64,000 bases of DNA, from assembly GCF_007558865.1 (NCBI RefSeq), contig NZ_VLPK01000003.1:496001-560000 (forward strand), given 5' to 3'. A program made the position numbers and the translations under genes. The DNA is from Mucilaginibacter corticis (GTDB lineage Bacteria > Bacteroidota > Bacteroidia > Sphingobacteriales > Sphingobacteriaceae). Positions 23,791-31,501 of the stretch are shown one piece after another. Each line of letters starts with the position of its first letter. Position 1 is the first letter of the stretch. Below the pieces are notes generated by a model that made no database searches, had not been told where the DNA came from, and saw only the letters and a program-made list of their open reading frames with translations.

Positions 23791-24474
23791 CTACACAAAT
23801 CCCAAAATATCCCTGATGCACTCCACACTTTTAAACATGCCGCTATCAATGCTGTGTTCAATTTCTTCGTGGGCCCAGGTGATATGGTAAGGCACATGGA
23901 TGGCGTAGCCGCCGACATTTAGCACCGGCAGGATATCGCTTTTAAGGGAGTTACCTACCATCAGCAACTCACTGGGGCGGATGTCCAAGTGTTTGATCAG
24001 TTTTAAATAGTTGGCATCATCCTTTTCGGACATTACCTCAACATGGTGAAAATAATTGGCGATGTTTGATTTTTTAAGTTTACGCTCCTGGTCAAGCAGG
24101 TCGCCTTTGGTGGCTACCACCAGCCGGTATCGTCCTTTCAGCGCCCGAAGCACTTCTTCTACCCCATCCAGCAGTTCAAGCGGCTGGTTAAGCATTTGCT
24201 TGCCCAGCTCAATGATGTCGCCAATGGTTTTAGCGCTGATCATGTTATTGGTTACGGCCATGGCTGTTTCTATCATGGATAGCACAAAACCCTTAATACC
24301 GTAACCATATAATCCAAGATTGCCTATTTCAACTTTCAGCAACTCGCGTTCAAGTTCATGCCGTGGCAGGTATTCTTCCAATAAAGTACAAAAAGCTTCT
24401 TCCGACTGCCTGAAATAAGGTTCATTTACCCAAAGTGTATCATCAGCGTCAAAAGCTATTACTTTAATGTCCAT
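23791..24474 (-). CDS. HAD-superfamily phosphatase
   Basis: 227-residue cytoplasmic hydrolase. Motif I is AFDADDTLWVNEP near residues 7-19 with the nucleophile aspartate at about residue 8. Motif II/III residues lie in VVATKGD near residue 118 and the lysine-containing region KDDANYLK. Motif IV is MVGNSLKSDILP near residue 171. The cap is a helical insert between motif I and II, as in the phosphoglycolate phosphatase group. Substrate unknown. It is the last gene of a minus-strand run after the AraC regulator and the SnoaL-SDR fusion. Confidence 0.86.
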   Translation of the reverse strand: MDIKVIAFDADDTLWVNEPYFRQSEEAFCTLLEEYLPRHELERELLKVEIGNLGLYGYGIKGFVLSMIETAMAVTNNMISAKTIGDIIELGKQMLNQPLELLDGVEEVLRALKGRYRLVVATKGDLLDQERKLKKSNIANYFHHVEVMSEKDDANYLKLIKHLDIRPSELLMVGNSLKSDILPVLNVGGYAIHVPYHITWAHEEIEHSIDSGMFKSVECIRDILGFV

Positions 24475-24511
24475 ATAGCAAAGGTATCAAACAGAAACCA
24501 TTTGCAAAATA

Positions 24512-25666
24512 CTACCATGGGCTTTCCTGATCTGCGGCTTCAATATCTTGGCTAAAAAACTTCCCGGTAGGCCCATCGGCGCCGAGGGTGGCATACTTAA
24601 CAATAATTGTCGCGGCATCTTCAACCGTCCCCGGCCCATTATGTCGGTTAAAATCTGTTTTTGTCCAGCCCGGATCAACCGCATTTACCTTAAATGCGGT
24701 ATCCTTTAATTCATAAGCCAAGTGGACGGTATAAGCATTCAAAGCAGTTTTTGACGGCCCATAAGCAGCGCCTTTAACGTTATAGTATTTCCAGTTTGGA
24801 TCGCTGTGCAGGGTTAGCGAGCCTAAGCCTGATGTCACATTCACTATTCTTGGCTCAGGCGATTTTCTAAGTACCTCAATAAAGCTCTGAATCATATTTA
24901 TAACGCCAAAGAAATTGGTATCAAAAACCTTCCTGATAGATGATAACGGCTCGGACGTAGGTGGTTGCGGTACATTGCCAAGTATACCGGCATTGTTGAT
25001 CAATACATCAAGTTCAGTTATCTTTTTACTGGCTGCTTTAACAGATGCAGGATCGCTTACATCAAGCTGTAATAATTCGACGTTATTAAGCCCTTCGGTT
25101 TTTAGTTGGTTTATGGCCTCCTGTCCATTGTGAAGGTCGCGGCTACCCAGGTATACAAAATATCCTTGTTGCAGCAGTTGTCTGGCTGTTTCAAAGCCAA
25201 TGCTTTTGTTGGCTCCTGTAATGAGTACTTTTTTCATATTAGTTGTGTTTATGGTCAGCAGCTTTGGCAGCATATCCGTAATATCGCGGATGCTCCAATG
25301 CTCCATGTACCTGTTGTTTTTTAAGGTGATGATATCGATAATGTTAATGTCTACAACTTGGCCGCTGGGTTGCACGCCCAACAGCGGCGCAATATGTCGT
25401 CCGCGGATAGTTTTGCGCGTAACAACCTTTTCGCCTTCGGCTACTTGGTCATATATAATCACTTCCCTTTCGGTTAGTGCTTGGTGCATGATATTGATGG
25501 TAAAGTCAAGTATCCCTTGCGGACCCGGCGCTGTACCAGGCGGAGCGGTATAGTTAATAAAATCGGGGTGGATAATTTCAAGCAATGCTTCAACATTGCC
25601 TTGTTGCATAACTTCTTTATTGAAGCGGAGTACGGTTGCCTTGTTTGCTGATTCTTGTTCTGTCAT
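24512..25666 (-). CDS. SnoaL-like domain fused to short-chain dehydrogenase/reductase
   Basis: 384 residues in one uninterrupted frame. Residues 1-140 are a SnoaL/ester-cyclase-like domain (VLRFNKEVMQQGNVEALLE, IDIITLKNNRYMEHWSIRD). From about residue 144 an SDR begins (MKKVLITGANKSIGFETAR), with the NAG block (VLINNAGIL), the catalytic YNVKGAAYGPSKTALNAYT region and DPGWTKTDF. The SDR half is catalytically complete (Ser in NVTSG, Tyr-x-x-x-Lys in YGPSK). The junction contains an in-frame ATG, so an SDR start at that point is possible, but no stop or gap separates the parts. An AraC regulator precedes it, 66 bases away on the same strand. Confidence 0.85.
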   Translation of the reverse strand: MTEQESANKATVLRFNKEVMQQGNVEALLEIIHPDFINYTAPPGTAPGPQGILDFTINIMHQALTEREVIIYDQVAEGEKVVTRKTIRGRHIAPLLGVQPSGQVVDINIIDIITLKNNRYMEHWSIRDITDMLPKLLTINTTNMKKVLITGANKSIGFETARQLLQQGYFVYLGSRDLHNGQEAINQLKTEGLNNVELLQLDVSDPASVKAASKKITELDVLINNAGILGNVPQPPTSEPLSSIRKVFDTNFFGVINMIQSFIEVLRKSPEPRIVNVTSGLGSLTLHSDPNWKYYNVKGAAYGPSKTALNAYTVHLAYELKDTAFKVNAVDPGWTKTDFNRHNGPGTVEDAATIIVKYATLGADGPTGKFFSQDIEAADQESPW

Positions 25667-25732
25667 TAATAGTTGTTTAACAAAAACAAAGGTAGGCCGG
25701 CGTTTTTCAGTAAAACTGCACTTAAGCAGGCA

Positions 25733-26626
25733 TTAATGGTACATTTCGCGGATCTGCTTTCTGTAACCCGCCGGGGTTTGGTCACTCAACCTTTTAAAGA
25801 AACGGTTAAAGTAGGATGCATCTTCAAAGCCCAGGCTAAAAGCGATCTCCTTGATGGATTGATCGGTATGAAAAAGCAGGCGCTTGGTCTCTAACATCAA
25901 GCGGTCGTGAATATGAGCAATAGCAGGCTTGCCGCTTTGCTCTTTAACTAATTCGCTTAAATACCCGGCAGATATATTCAGCATATCCGCATAGGCAGAT
26001 ACCTCATGGTAATCCGTGTAATGCTCTTCAATTTTTGAAAGGTATCTTTTCAGCACAACACGATCCTGCGCGGTATCCTTTTGGCTAAACTGTTCGGTGT
26101 ATAACCTGCTCAGGTAAATAAACAATATGCGCATATAGCCCATCAGCATGCTTTGCTGCCAATTGCCGTGAGCTTTATTTTCGGCATATATTTTCTCCAG
26201 CATATCCTCAATAAACAATACATCAGCATCATTCAGGATAAGTTCGTGGCCGTTATCCGGGTTCTGTATAATAGGTAGCTGCCGCAGCAGGCTATTTTCT
26301 TCAAGTGCTAAGAAATCATCAGTAAAACAAAGCGTCATGCCGGTTAATGGTTTGGCTTCTTCTTTTAGATGTACCTGGTGTGGCACCGTAAAATAGAATG
26401 TATTGGGCTTTAGCTTATAGGGCGTCATGTCTATCCAATGGCGCGTCGAACCATCCTTTACAAACGCACAGAAATAATAACCCTTACGGTGCGGGATCAA
26501 AAAATCCTCTAACCGGTAATTAACAATACAATTTGCCTTGTTAACAGTAAAGATTCTGCTGCCGGTATTTACATCGGGCGCAAGGGCATAACTGGGTATG
26601 GCTACTTCGGTATCAGTTTGGTACAT
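25733..26626 (-). CDS. AraC-family transcriptional regulator
   Basis: About 297 residues from the start at 26626 (MYQTDTEVAIPSY); a longer start at 26656 would run into the lysS promoter. The N-terminal cupin-like sensing domain covers residues 25-150. The two helix-turn-helix units lie at the C-terminus: SAYADMLNISAGYLSELVKE and IKEIAFSLGFEDASYFNRFF, the classic AraC signature. It is divergent from lysS and sits directly before the SnoaL-SDR gene on the same strand, so local activation of that gene in response to an aromatic or other small ligand is likely. Confidence 0.88.
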   Translation of the reverse strand: MYQTDTEVAIPSYALAPDVNTGSRIFTVNKANCIVNYRLEDFLIPHRKGYYFCAFVKDGSTRHWIDMTPYKLKPNTFYFTVPHQVHLKEEAKPLTGMTLCFTDDFLALEENSLLRQLPIIQNPDNGHELILNDADVLFIEDMLEKIYAENKAHGNWQQSMLMGYMRILFIYLSRLYTEQFSQKDTAQDRVVLKRYLSKIEEHYTDYHEVSAYADMLNISAGYLSELVKEQSGKPAIAHIHDRLMLETKRLLFHTDQSIKEIAFSLGFEDASYFNRFFKRLSDQTPAGYRKQIREMYH

Positions 26627-26669
26627 ATTCAAAGTTAAGCTTATCCTAACATACAACCGGAAAAAATCC

Positions 26670-26677
26670 TATTTTTG
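26670..26677 (+). promoter_or_regulatory. -7 box for lysS
   Basis: TATTTTTG matches TAnnTTTG. It overlaps the in-frame TTG at 26675, so it argues for the lysS start at 26705, 28 bases downstream. The intergenic gap is shared with the divergent AraC gene. Confidence 0.6.
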
Positions 26678-26704
26678 CACCTCAATAAAATATCGTCACA
26701 AAAA

Positions 26705-28426
26705 ATGAGTATTGCATTATCCGAACAGGAAATTATTCGCCGCGAATCTTTACAACAATTACGTGCCCTGGGCATTAACCCGTATCCTGCAGAAGAATAT
26801 AAGATCACCACTTCTGCACAGGATATCACCGATAATTTTCAGACTAATCCGGATAATTATAAACAGGTAGCTATTGCCGGCCGTATCATGATGCGCCGCA
26901 TAATGGGCAATGCCTCTTTTTTTGAACTGCAGGACAGCTCGGGCCGTGTGCAGGTGTATATTAAACGTGACGATATTTGCCCGGGAGAAGATAAAACCCT
27001 TTACAATACCGTATTTAAAAAGCTACTGGATATTGGTGACTACGTAGGTGTTAAAGGCTACGTTTTTATCACCCAAACCGGGGAGATCTCTGTACATACA
27101 CAAGAGTTGACTATCCTGTCAAAATCATTAAAGCCGCTGCCTGTCGTACGCAGGGATGATGAGGGCAATATTTATGACGCCTTTACCGACCCGGAAATGC
27201 GTTACCGCCAGCGTTATGTTGATTTAACGGTTAACCCCGAATACAAACAGATCTTTATTAAAAGATCAAAAGTGATAAGCGCTATGCGCAATTACTTTAA
27301 CGCCCAGGGATGGATGGAGGTTGAAACCCCTATCCTGCAAGCTATACATGGAGGCGCGGCAGCGCGGCCGTTCGCTACGCACCATAACACTCTGGACATG
27401 CCGCTGTTTTTGCGCATAGCCAACGAGTTATATTTAAAAAGATTGATCGTAGCCGGTTTTGACGGCGTTTATGAGTTTGGTAAAATGTTCCGTAACGAGG
27501 GCATGGACCGTACGCATAACCCTGAGTTTACCGCTATGGAAATATACGTGGCCTATAAAGATTATATCTGGATGATGGCCATGGTTGAAGAATGTTTAGA
27601 GCAGGTAGCGCGCGCGGTACACGGCATTGCCGCGGTACAGGTTGGCGCTAACGAGATAAACTTCGCCGGCCCTTACACCCGTTTAACCATGTACGAGTCT
27701 ATCCAGAAATATACTGGTATTGACGTATCGGCCATGGACGAAACAGGCTTACGTGAAGTATGTGCCGATTTAAAGATAGAGGTTGATGCCAGTATGGGTA
27801 AAGGTAAACTGATCGATGAGATCTTCAGCGCCAAAGTTGAAGCTAACCTGATACAGCCTACTTACATTACCGACTACCCTATAGAAATGACCCCGTTGGC
27901 TAAAAAACACCGTACCAAAGATGGTTTGGTTGAGCGTTTTGAGTTGTTTGTGAACGGTAAAGAAATAGCGAATGCCTACTCAGAGTTGAATGACCCTATT
28001 GACCAGCGCGAACGTTTAGAGGAGCAATTGATATTAGCAGGCCGCGGTGACGATGAGGCCATGGCAATGGACGACGACTTTTTACGTGCCCTGGAATATG
28101 GTATGCCGCCAACTTCAGGCCTGGGTATTGGCATTGACCGCCTGGTGATGCTGCTAACTAACCAAAGCACTATACAGGAAGTATTATTCTTCCCGCAAAT
28201 GCGTCCTGAGAAAAAGGCAAAAGTTGCCACGGCCGATGATTTTGTAAAAATTGGTGTACCGGCAGAATGGGTACAGGTACTCAATAAAATGGGCTTTAAT
28301 ACCGTTGAAGAGTTAAAGGCTGCAAACCCAAACAAAGTGTTTAATGATCTGGGCGGTATGCGCAAAAAGCTAAAACTTGAAATTACTATGCCTGCGAAGG
28401 AAGTAGTGATGGCCTGGTTTGAATAG
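26705..28426 (+). CDS. lysS: Lysyl-tRNA synthetase (class II)
   Basis: Charges tRNA-Lys in the cytoplasm. 573 residues from ATG 26705. The N-terminal OB-fold anticodon-binding domain includes QVAIAGRIMMRRIMGNASFF. Class II motif 2 is EFGKMFRNEGMDRTHNPEFT and motif 3 is GLGIGIDRLVML. After motif 3 there is an extra tail of about 75 residues (ADDFVKIGVPAEWVQVLNKM, ending VMAWFE) that is absent from E. coli LysS. The tail has a helix-hairpin-helix-like pattern (VLNKMGFNTVEELKAANP) and may bind nucleic acid; it is common in Bacteroidota from memory. Confidence 0.96.
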   Translation: MSIALSEQEIIRRESLQQLRALGINPYPAEEYKITTSAQDITDNFQTNPDNYKQVAIAGRIMMRRIMGNASFFELQDSSGRVQVYIKRDDICPGEDKTLYNTVFKKLLDIGDYVGVKGYVFITQTGEISVHTQELTILSKSLKPLPVVRRDDEGNIYDAFTDPEMRYRQRYVDLTVNPEYKQIFIKRSKVISAMRNYFNAQGWMEVETPILQAIHGGAAARPFATHHNTLDMPLFLRIANELYLKRLIVAGFDGVYEFGKMFRNEGMDRTHNPEFTAMEIYVAYKDYIWMMAMVEECLEQVARAVHGIAAVQVGANEINFAGPYTRLTMYESIQKYTGIDVSAMDETGLREVCADLKIEVDASMGKGKLIDEIFSAKVEANLIQPTYITDYPIEMTPLAKKHRTKDGLVERFELFVNGKEIANAYSELNDPIDQRERLEEQLILAGRGDDEAMAMDDDFLRALEYGMPPTSGLGIGIDRLVMLLTNQSTIQEVLFFPQMRPEKKAKVATADDFVKIGVPAEWVQVLNKMGFNTVEELKAANPNKVFNDLGGMRKKLKLEITMPAKEVVMAWFE

Positions 28427-28436
28427 TACTATTGTA

Positions 28437-28484
28437 TTAATCGCAGATTGAGCGTATTGATCATAAAATCCGATTAATCTGCGA
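28437..28484. repeat. ATCGCAGATT inverted repeat after lysS
   Basis: Arms at 28440-28449 and 28475-28484 are perfect ten-base complements, with further partial matches (ATTAAT) outside the stem. It starts 13 bases after the lysS stop codon and may terminate it. Confidence 0.7.
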
Positions 28485-28589
28485 TCAAATTAATTATCCA
28501 CCAGTGTTATTAACAATTCTTTAATGTAATAATAAAATGTGGGAAACTTTGGCATTTAATGTGTTACGTATTTTTACAATCACACATTG

Positions 28590-28814
28590 ATGCAAAGACT
28601 TATGACTAACTCAATATTAGAAATAACCGACAACGAATACCTGATAAAACTGAACAGATCAAACTTCAATTTATCATTTATAAGAAGCCTTTTAAAAATG
28701 GTTGAGGTTGCAAACCCGACGGAGGACGTTTATTCGACGCCTGACAGGAACATCAGCTACAATCAAAATCACTCGTCAGAGCCTGATTATTTTAGCTCGC
28801 TTGAAGAAAAATAG
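28590..28814 (+). CDS. Small hypothetical protein (74 residues or shorter)
   Basis: The frame runs from ATG 28590 or ATG 28602 to a stop inside a strong terminator stem. The product MTNSILEITDNEYLIKLNRS then FNLSFIRSLLKMVEV is mostly helical and ends with an acidic, serine-rich tail. No family recognised. A stop codon built into a 17-bp terminator supports it being transcribed. It may be a toxin-antitoxin-like or regulatory small protein, but nothing shows which. Confidence 0.5.
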   Translation: MQRLMTNSILEITDNEYLIKLNRSNFNLSFIRSLLKMVEVANPTEDVYSTPDRNISYNQNHSSEPDYFSSLEEK

Positions 28815-28847
28815 GCTGTAAAACAATCTCTGTTTTACAGCCTATTT
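28809..28847. terminator. Bidirectional intrinsic terminator
   Basis: Perfect 17-bp arms (28809-28825 and 28831-28847) with a five-base loop and A/T tails. It lies between the convergent small hypothetical gene (its stop codon is inside the stem) and the TPR-like membrane gene. Confidence 0.92.
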
Positions 28848-28853
28848 TATTTA

Positions 28854-29414
28854 TTAAAACTTTTGTCTAAAGCCTCCTCTTTGGCTTGTTACTACTTGTT
28901 TGTCCATTTGGGCCATTTGCTGCTTCATCATTTTTATCTGTTCTGTAAGCAGTTTATTCTTATCATCTTTTGATGCTTCCTGCAAATACATCTGTGCTTC
29001 GCGCTTGTTGCGTTTAGCCATTGATATACCTGCCAGGCTTAATTTAGCCAGTGCCGTATTGTGCGACATGGTCATGCCCAACTGTAAAGCTTTCTTAAAA
29101 AATTTCTCAGATTTTAAAGGCGCTTTGCGCGATTCTATCAAACCTAACAACAGGTTATAATAACCATGCTGATTTTTATGTAATTGTTTTTCGTAATCTG
29201 ATATTTTCAGTAACCACTCTTCGGCTTTGTCAGACTTTTCTTTACGTAGAAAATACTGTGCTATGATCATGTTCTCATTAAAGAAGAACGATAACAATAT
29301 CACACCGCCCAATAATAACACCAATATCCCCCATCCCCAAAAACTAAACACGCAAAGTGCTACAGCGGCACCAAAAAAAACGCAGGCTATAATCAGCCGA
29401 ACTATATTTGACAT
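28854..29414 (-). CDS. Membrane-anchored helical-repeat protein of unknown function
   Basis: 186 residues. Two hydrophobic segments (residues 5-23 and 27-45) form a hairpin anchor. They are followed by about 120 residues of TPR-like helices (EEWLLKISDYEKQLHKNQHG, SEKFFKKALQLGMTMSHNTA, REAQMYLQEASKDDKNKL). The tail is basic and glutamine-rich. The helical repeats suggest a protein-binding role on the cytoplasmic side. No partner is visible; the neighbouring ung gene is divergent. Confidence 0.7.
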   Translation of the reverse strand: MSNIVRLIIACVFFGAAVALCVFSFWGWGILVLLLGGVILLSFFFNENMIIAQYFLRKEKSDKAEEWLLKISDYEKQLHKNQHGYYNLLLGLIESRKAPLKSEKFFKKALQLGMTMSHNTALAKLSLAGISMAKRNKREAQMYLQEASKDDKNKLLTEQIKMMKQQMAQMDKQVVTSQRGGFRQKF

Positions 29415-29487
29415 AATTTGTTATCCTCTAAATTTGAGTGCAAATATCCGTTTATTTGTACTCTTAACCAACATTTCATAAATATTT

Positions 29488-30168
29488 ATGGCAATTGAAT
29501 TAGAAGCCTCATGGCTTGAAGTTTTAGGTGATGAATTTGAGAAAGATTACATGCTAAAGCTGAGGCAGTTTTTAAAGGAAGAAAAGCAGGCAGGTAAAAT
29601 CATCTATCCAAAAGGCGGCGATATTTTTAATGCCTTTGCTAAAACTCCGTTTGATGAAGTTAAGGTGGTGATATTAGGCCAGGATCCCTATCACGGGCCT
29701 AACCAGGCACATGGCTTATCTTTTTCCGTACAAAGAGGCATAGCAACCCCGCCATCGCTACAGAATATCTACAAAGAGCTGGCAACAGATATCCCCGGCT
29801 TTACCATACCCAAAACCGGCGATCTGACCGAATGGGCAGAGCAGGGCGTATTATTATTAAACGCCACATTAACAGTACAGGCGGCTATGGCCGGTTCTCA
29901 TCAGAAAAAAGGATGGGAACAATTTACAGATGCCGTCATCAAAACCATCTCTGATAAAAAGGAAGGTGTGGTATTTATCCTTTGGGGCGCCTATGCACAA
30001 TCAAAATCAGTTTTGATTGATGACACTAAACACCTGGTGATCAAATCAAGTCACCCGTCTCCGATGGCAGTAATAAAAGGTAATTTCTTTGGATCAAAAC
30101 CTTTCTCAAAAACAAATGCCTATTTACAGCAGCACGGCGAAAAACCGATTGACTGGCAGATACATTAA
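29488..30168 (+). CDS. ung: Uracil-DNA glycosylase Ung (family 1)
   Basis: Removes uracil from DNA in base-excision repair. 226 residues, typical. The active-site water-activating block is ILGQDPYHGPNQAHGLSFSV near residue 63, and the leucine-loop is SSHPSPMAVIKGNFFGSKPF near residue 190. Both catalytic residues (Asp in GQDPYH, His in HPSP) are intact, so it is an active enzyme, unlike the divergent UDG-like protein at 22.8 kb. A word-built hairpin follows directly. Confidence 0.97.
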   Translation: MAIELEASWLEVLGDEFEKDYMLKLRQFLKEEKQAGKIIYPKGGDIFNAFAKTPFDEVKVVILGQDPYHGPNQAHGLSFSVQRGIATPPSLQNIYKELATDIPGFTIPKTGDLTEWAEQGVLLLNATLTVQAAMAGSHQKKGWEQFTDAVIKTISDKKEGVVFILWGAYAQSKSVLIDDTKHLVIKSSHPSPMAVIKGNFFGSKPFSKTNAYLQQHGEKPIDWQIH

Positions 30169-30169
30169 T

Positions 30170-30246
30170 GTTAGTTGATTAGTTAATTAGAGGTTAGAGA
30201 TTAGTAATTAGCACACCCCTAATCTCTAATTAACTAATCTCTAATC
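30170..30246. repeat. Word-built hairpin, TAATCTCTAATTAACTAATC type, copy 1
   Basis: Left side 30170-30204 and right side 30219-30246 are made from TTAGAGATTAG/TAATCTCTAAT and TTAATTAG variants. It starts within two bases of the ung stop codon and ends 11 bases before the stop codon of the convergent Lrp gene. It uses the same words as the element at 33379-33460. Confidence 0.82.
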
Positions 30247-30257
30247 TTTGCCAAGGC

Positions 30258-30728
30258 CTAATACTCCAACGGTACTATCGGTTCTTTTTTGCTGGTTGAC
30301 ATGATCATCATGGTTTGAAAAGTTTTAACCACGCTTATGCGGCTGATCTTTTCCATAATCAGTTGCTCATATGATTTAATGTCACGCACATAAACCTTGA
30401 GCAAAAAATCGCACTGCCCTGTTACGTGGTGGCATTCTGTAACCTCCTTAATGTTTAATATCTCATTAATAAAAGTCTGGATGGTATTTTTCTGGTGAAA
30501 GTCAAGTGAAATCTGGATAAATGTTTTAATACCCAGGCCCAGCTTTTCCTCGTCAACCAGGGCATGGTAACTCTTTATATATTCTGAATTTTCCAGTTTA
30601 CGTACACGCTCAAGGGTAGGCGCCGGCGACAGACCAATTTCTGTTGAAAGCTGAAGGTTTGTTATCCTCCCGTTTTCCTGTAATGTTTTAAGTATTTGTA
30701 AGTCAATCTTATCTAATTCTGCTGCCAT
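30258..30728 (-). CDS. Lrp/AsnC-family transcriptional regulator
   Basis: 156 residues. N-terminal helix-turn-helix (KIDLQILKTLQENGRITNLQ, LSTEIGLSPAPTLERVRKLE) and a C-terminal RAM domain (TECHHVTGQCDFLLKVYVRD) that binds amino acids and builds octamers. It is divergent from the manganese operon, with the shared gap 30729-30850 holding that operon's operator. Whether it also regulates those genes cannot be told from sequence. Ligand unknown. Confidence 0.9.
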   Translation of the reverse strand: MAAELDKIDLQILKTLQENGRITNLQLSTEIGLSPAPTLERVRKLENSEYIKSYHALVDEEKLGLGIKTFIQISLDFHQKNTIQTFINEILNIKEVTECHHVTGQCDFLLKVYVRDIKSYEQLIMEKISRISVVKTFQTMMIMSTSKKEPIVPLEY

Positions 30729-30813
30729 GATAAAGTCAATAAATCAGAACAAATTACAAAATTTAATTCGTCAATATCAAGATATGTAAAATATAATTTT
30801 TTAAACATTTATT

Positions 30814-30829
30814 TTTAGACAAGTCTAAA
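30814..30829 (+). promoter_or_regulatory. Palindromic operator of the manganese operon
   Basis: TTTAGAC-AA-GTCTAAA is a perfect inverted repeat with seven-base arms. It lies eight bases before the -7 box at 30838, so a bound repressor would block RNA polymerase. The form resembles DtxR/MntR-family operators in Bacteroidota, and the first gene downstream encodes such a repressor, so autoregulation is the simplest reading. Confidence 0.7.
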
Positions 30830-30837
30830 TTTTTTGT

Positions 30838-30845
30838 TAGATTTG
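30838..30845 (+). promoter_or_regulatory. -7 box for mntR-mntH
   Basis: TAGATTTG matches TAnnTTTG, six bases before the start codon at 30851. Transcription must therefore start at or very near the ATG, giving a leaderless or nearly leaderless transcript. Confidence 0.6.
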
Positions 30846-30850
30846 CTTAA

Positions 30851-31501
30851 ATGAATACTTTAGCCGAAGAGAATTACTTAAAAGCAATTTATCACCTATC
30901 GTTAAACGATGTTAATGTAAGCACCAATCAAATTGCTGCAGCATTAAACACAAAAGCAGCGTCGGTTACAGATATGCTTAAAAAACTGGCCGATAAAGAG
31001 CTGATCAATTACGAGAAGTATCAAGGCGTAACGCTAACTTACACAGGCGAAAAGATCGCTTTGCATATCATCCGCAAGCACCGGCTTTGGGAATATTTTT
31101 TAGTAGAAAAGCTTCATTTTAAATGGGACGAGGTACATGAAATGGCTGAAGAAATGGAACATATCTCGTCTGTTGAACTGATTGACCGGCTGGATAAATT
31201 TATGGACTACCCCAAGCACGACCCCCACGGCGACCCTATCCCCGACCGCGACGGCAATTTTAAAAAACATGAGCTTACACCAATCGCCTCGCTTAATGTT
31301 AATGAAAGCGGTGTGATCTCGGGCGTGCGCGACCACTCGCCTACCTTTCTGCAATACCTTGAAAAACAACAATTGGTTATAGGCAAAAAAATAAAAGTTA
31401 CAGACATAATTGAATACGACAACTCTATGATACTACAGGTTGAAAATATAACTACTCACATCAGCCGCGAAGTGGCTAAAAATTTATTGATAGCCATATG
31501 A
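30851..31501 (+). CDS. mntR: DtxR/MntR-family metal-dependent repressor
   Basis: 216 residues, the long form with a C-terminal FeoA/SH3-like domain (from about residue 143). N-terminal winged helix (NYLKAIYHLSLND, AASVTDMLKKLADKELI), then the metal-binding dimerisation domain with RKHRLWEYFL and VHEMAEEMEH (residues 95-104). In the DtxR alignment the position of Cys102 is Glu100 here, as in manganese-specific MntR, so manganese is the likely effector. It is translationally coupled to the Nramp gene by a four-base overlap (31498-31501). Confidence 0.87.
   Translation: MNTLAEENYLKAIYHLSLNDVNVSTNQIAAALNTKAASVTDMLKKLADKELINYEKYQGVTLTYTGEKIALHIIRKHRLWEYFLVEKLHFKWDEVHEMAEEMEHISSVELIDRLDKFMDYPKHDPHGDPIPDRDGNFKKHELTPIASLNVNESGVISGVRDHSPTFLQYLEKQQLVIGKKIKVTDIIEYDNSMILQVENITTHISREVAKNLLIAI

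Noticed and set aside
23634..23918. Minus-strand frame beside the HAD phosphatase gene
   Set aside because: It overlaps the HAD gene in another frame and is made partly from the TGTCCCA words.
24512..25666. Splitting the SnoaL-SDR gene into two genes
   Set aside because: The frame is continuous across the join without a stop or gap; an internal start is possible but not required.
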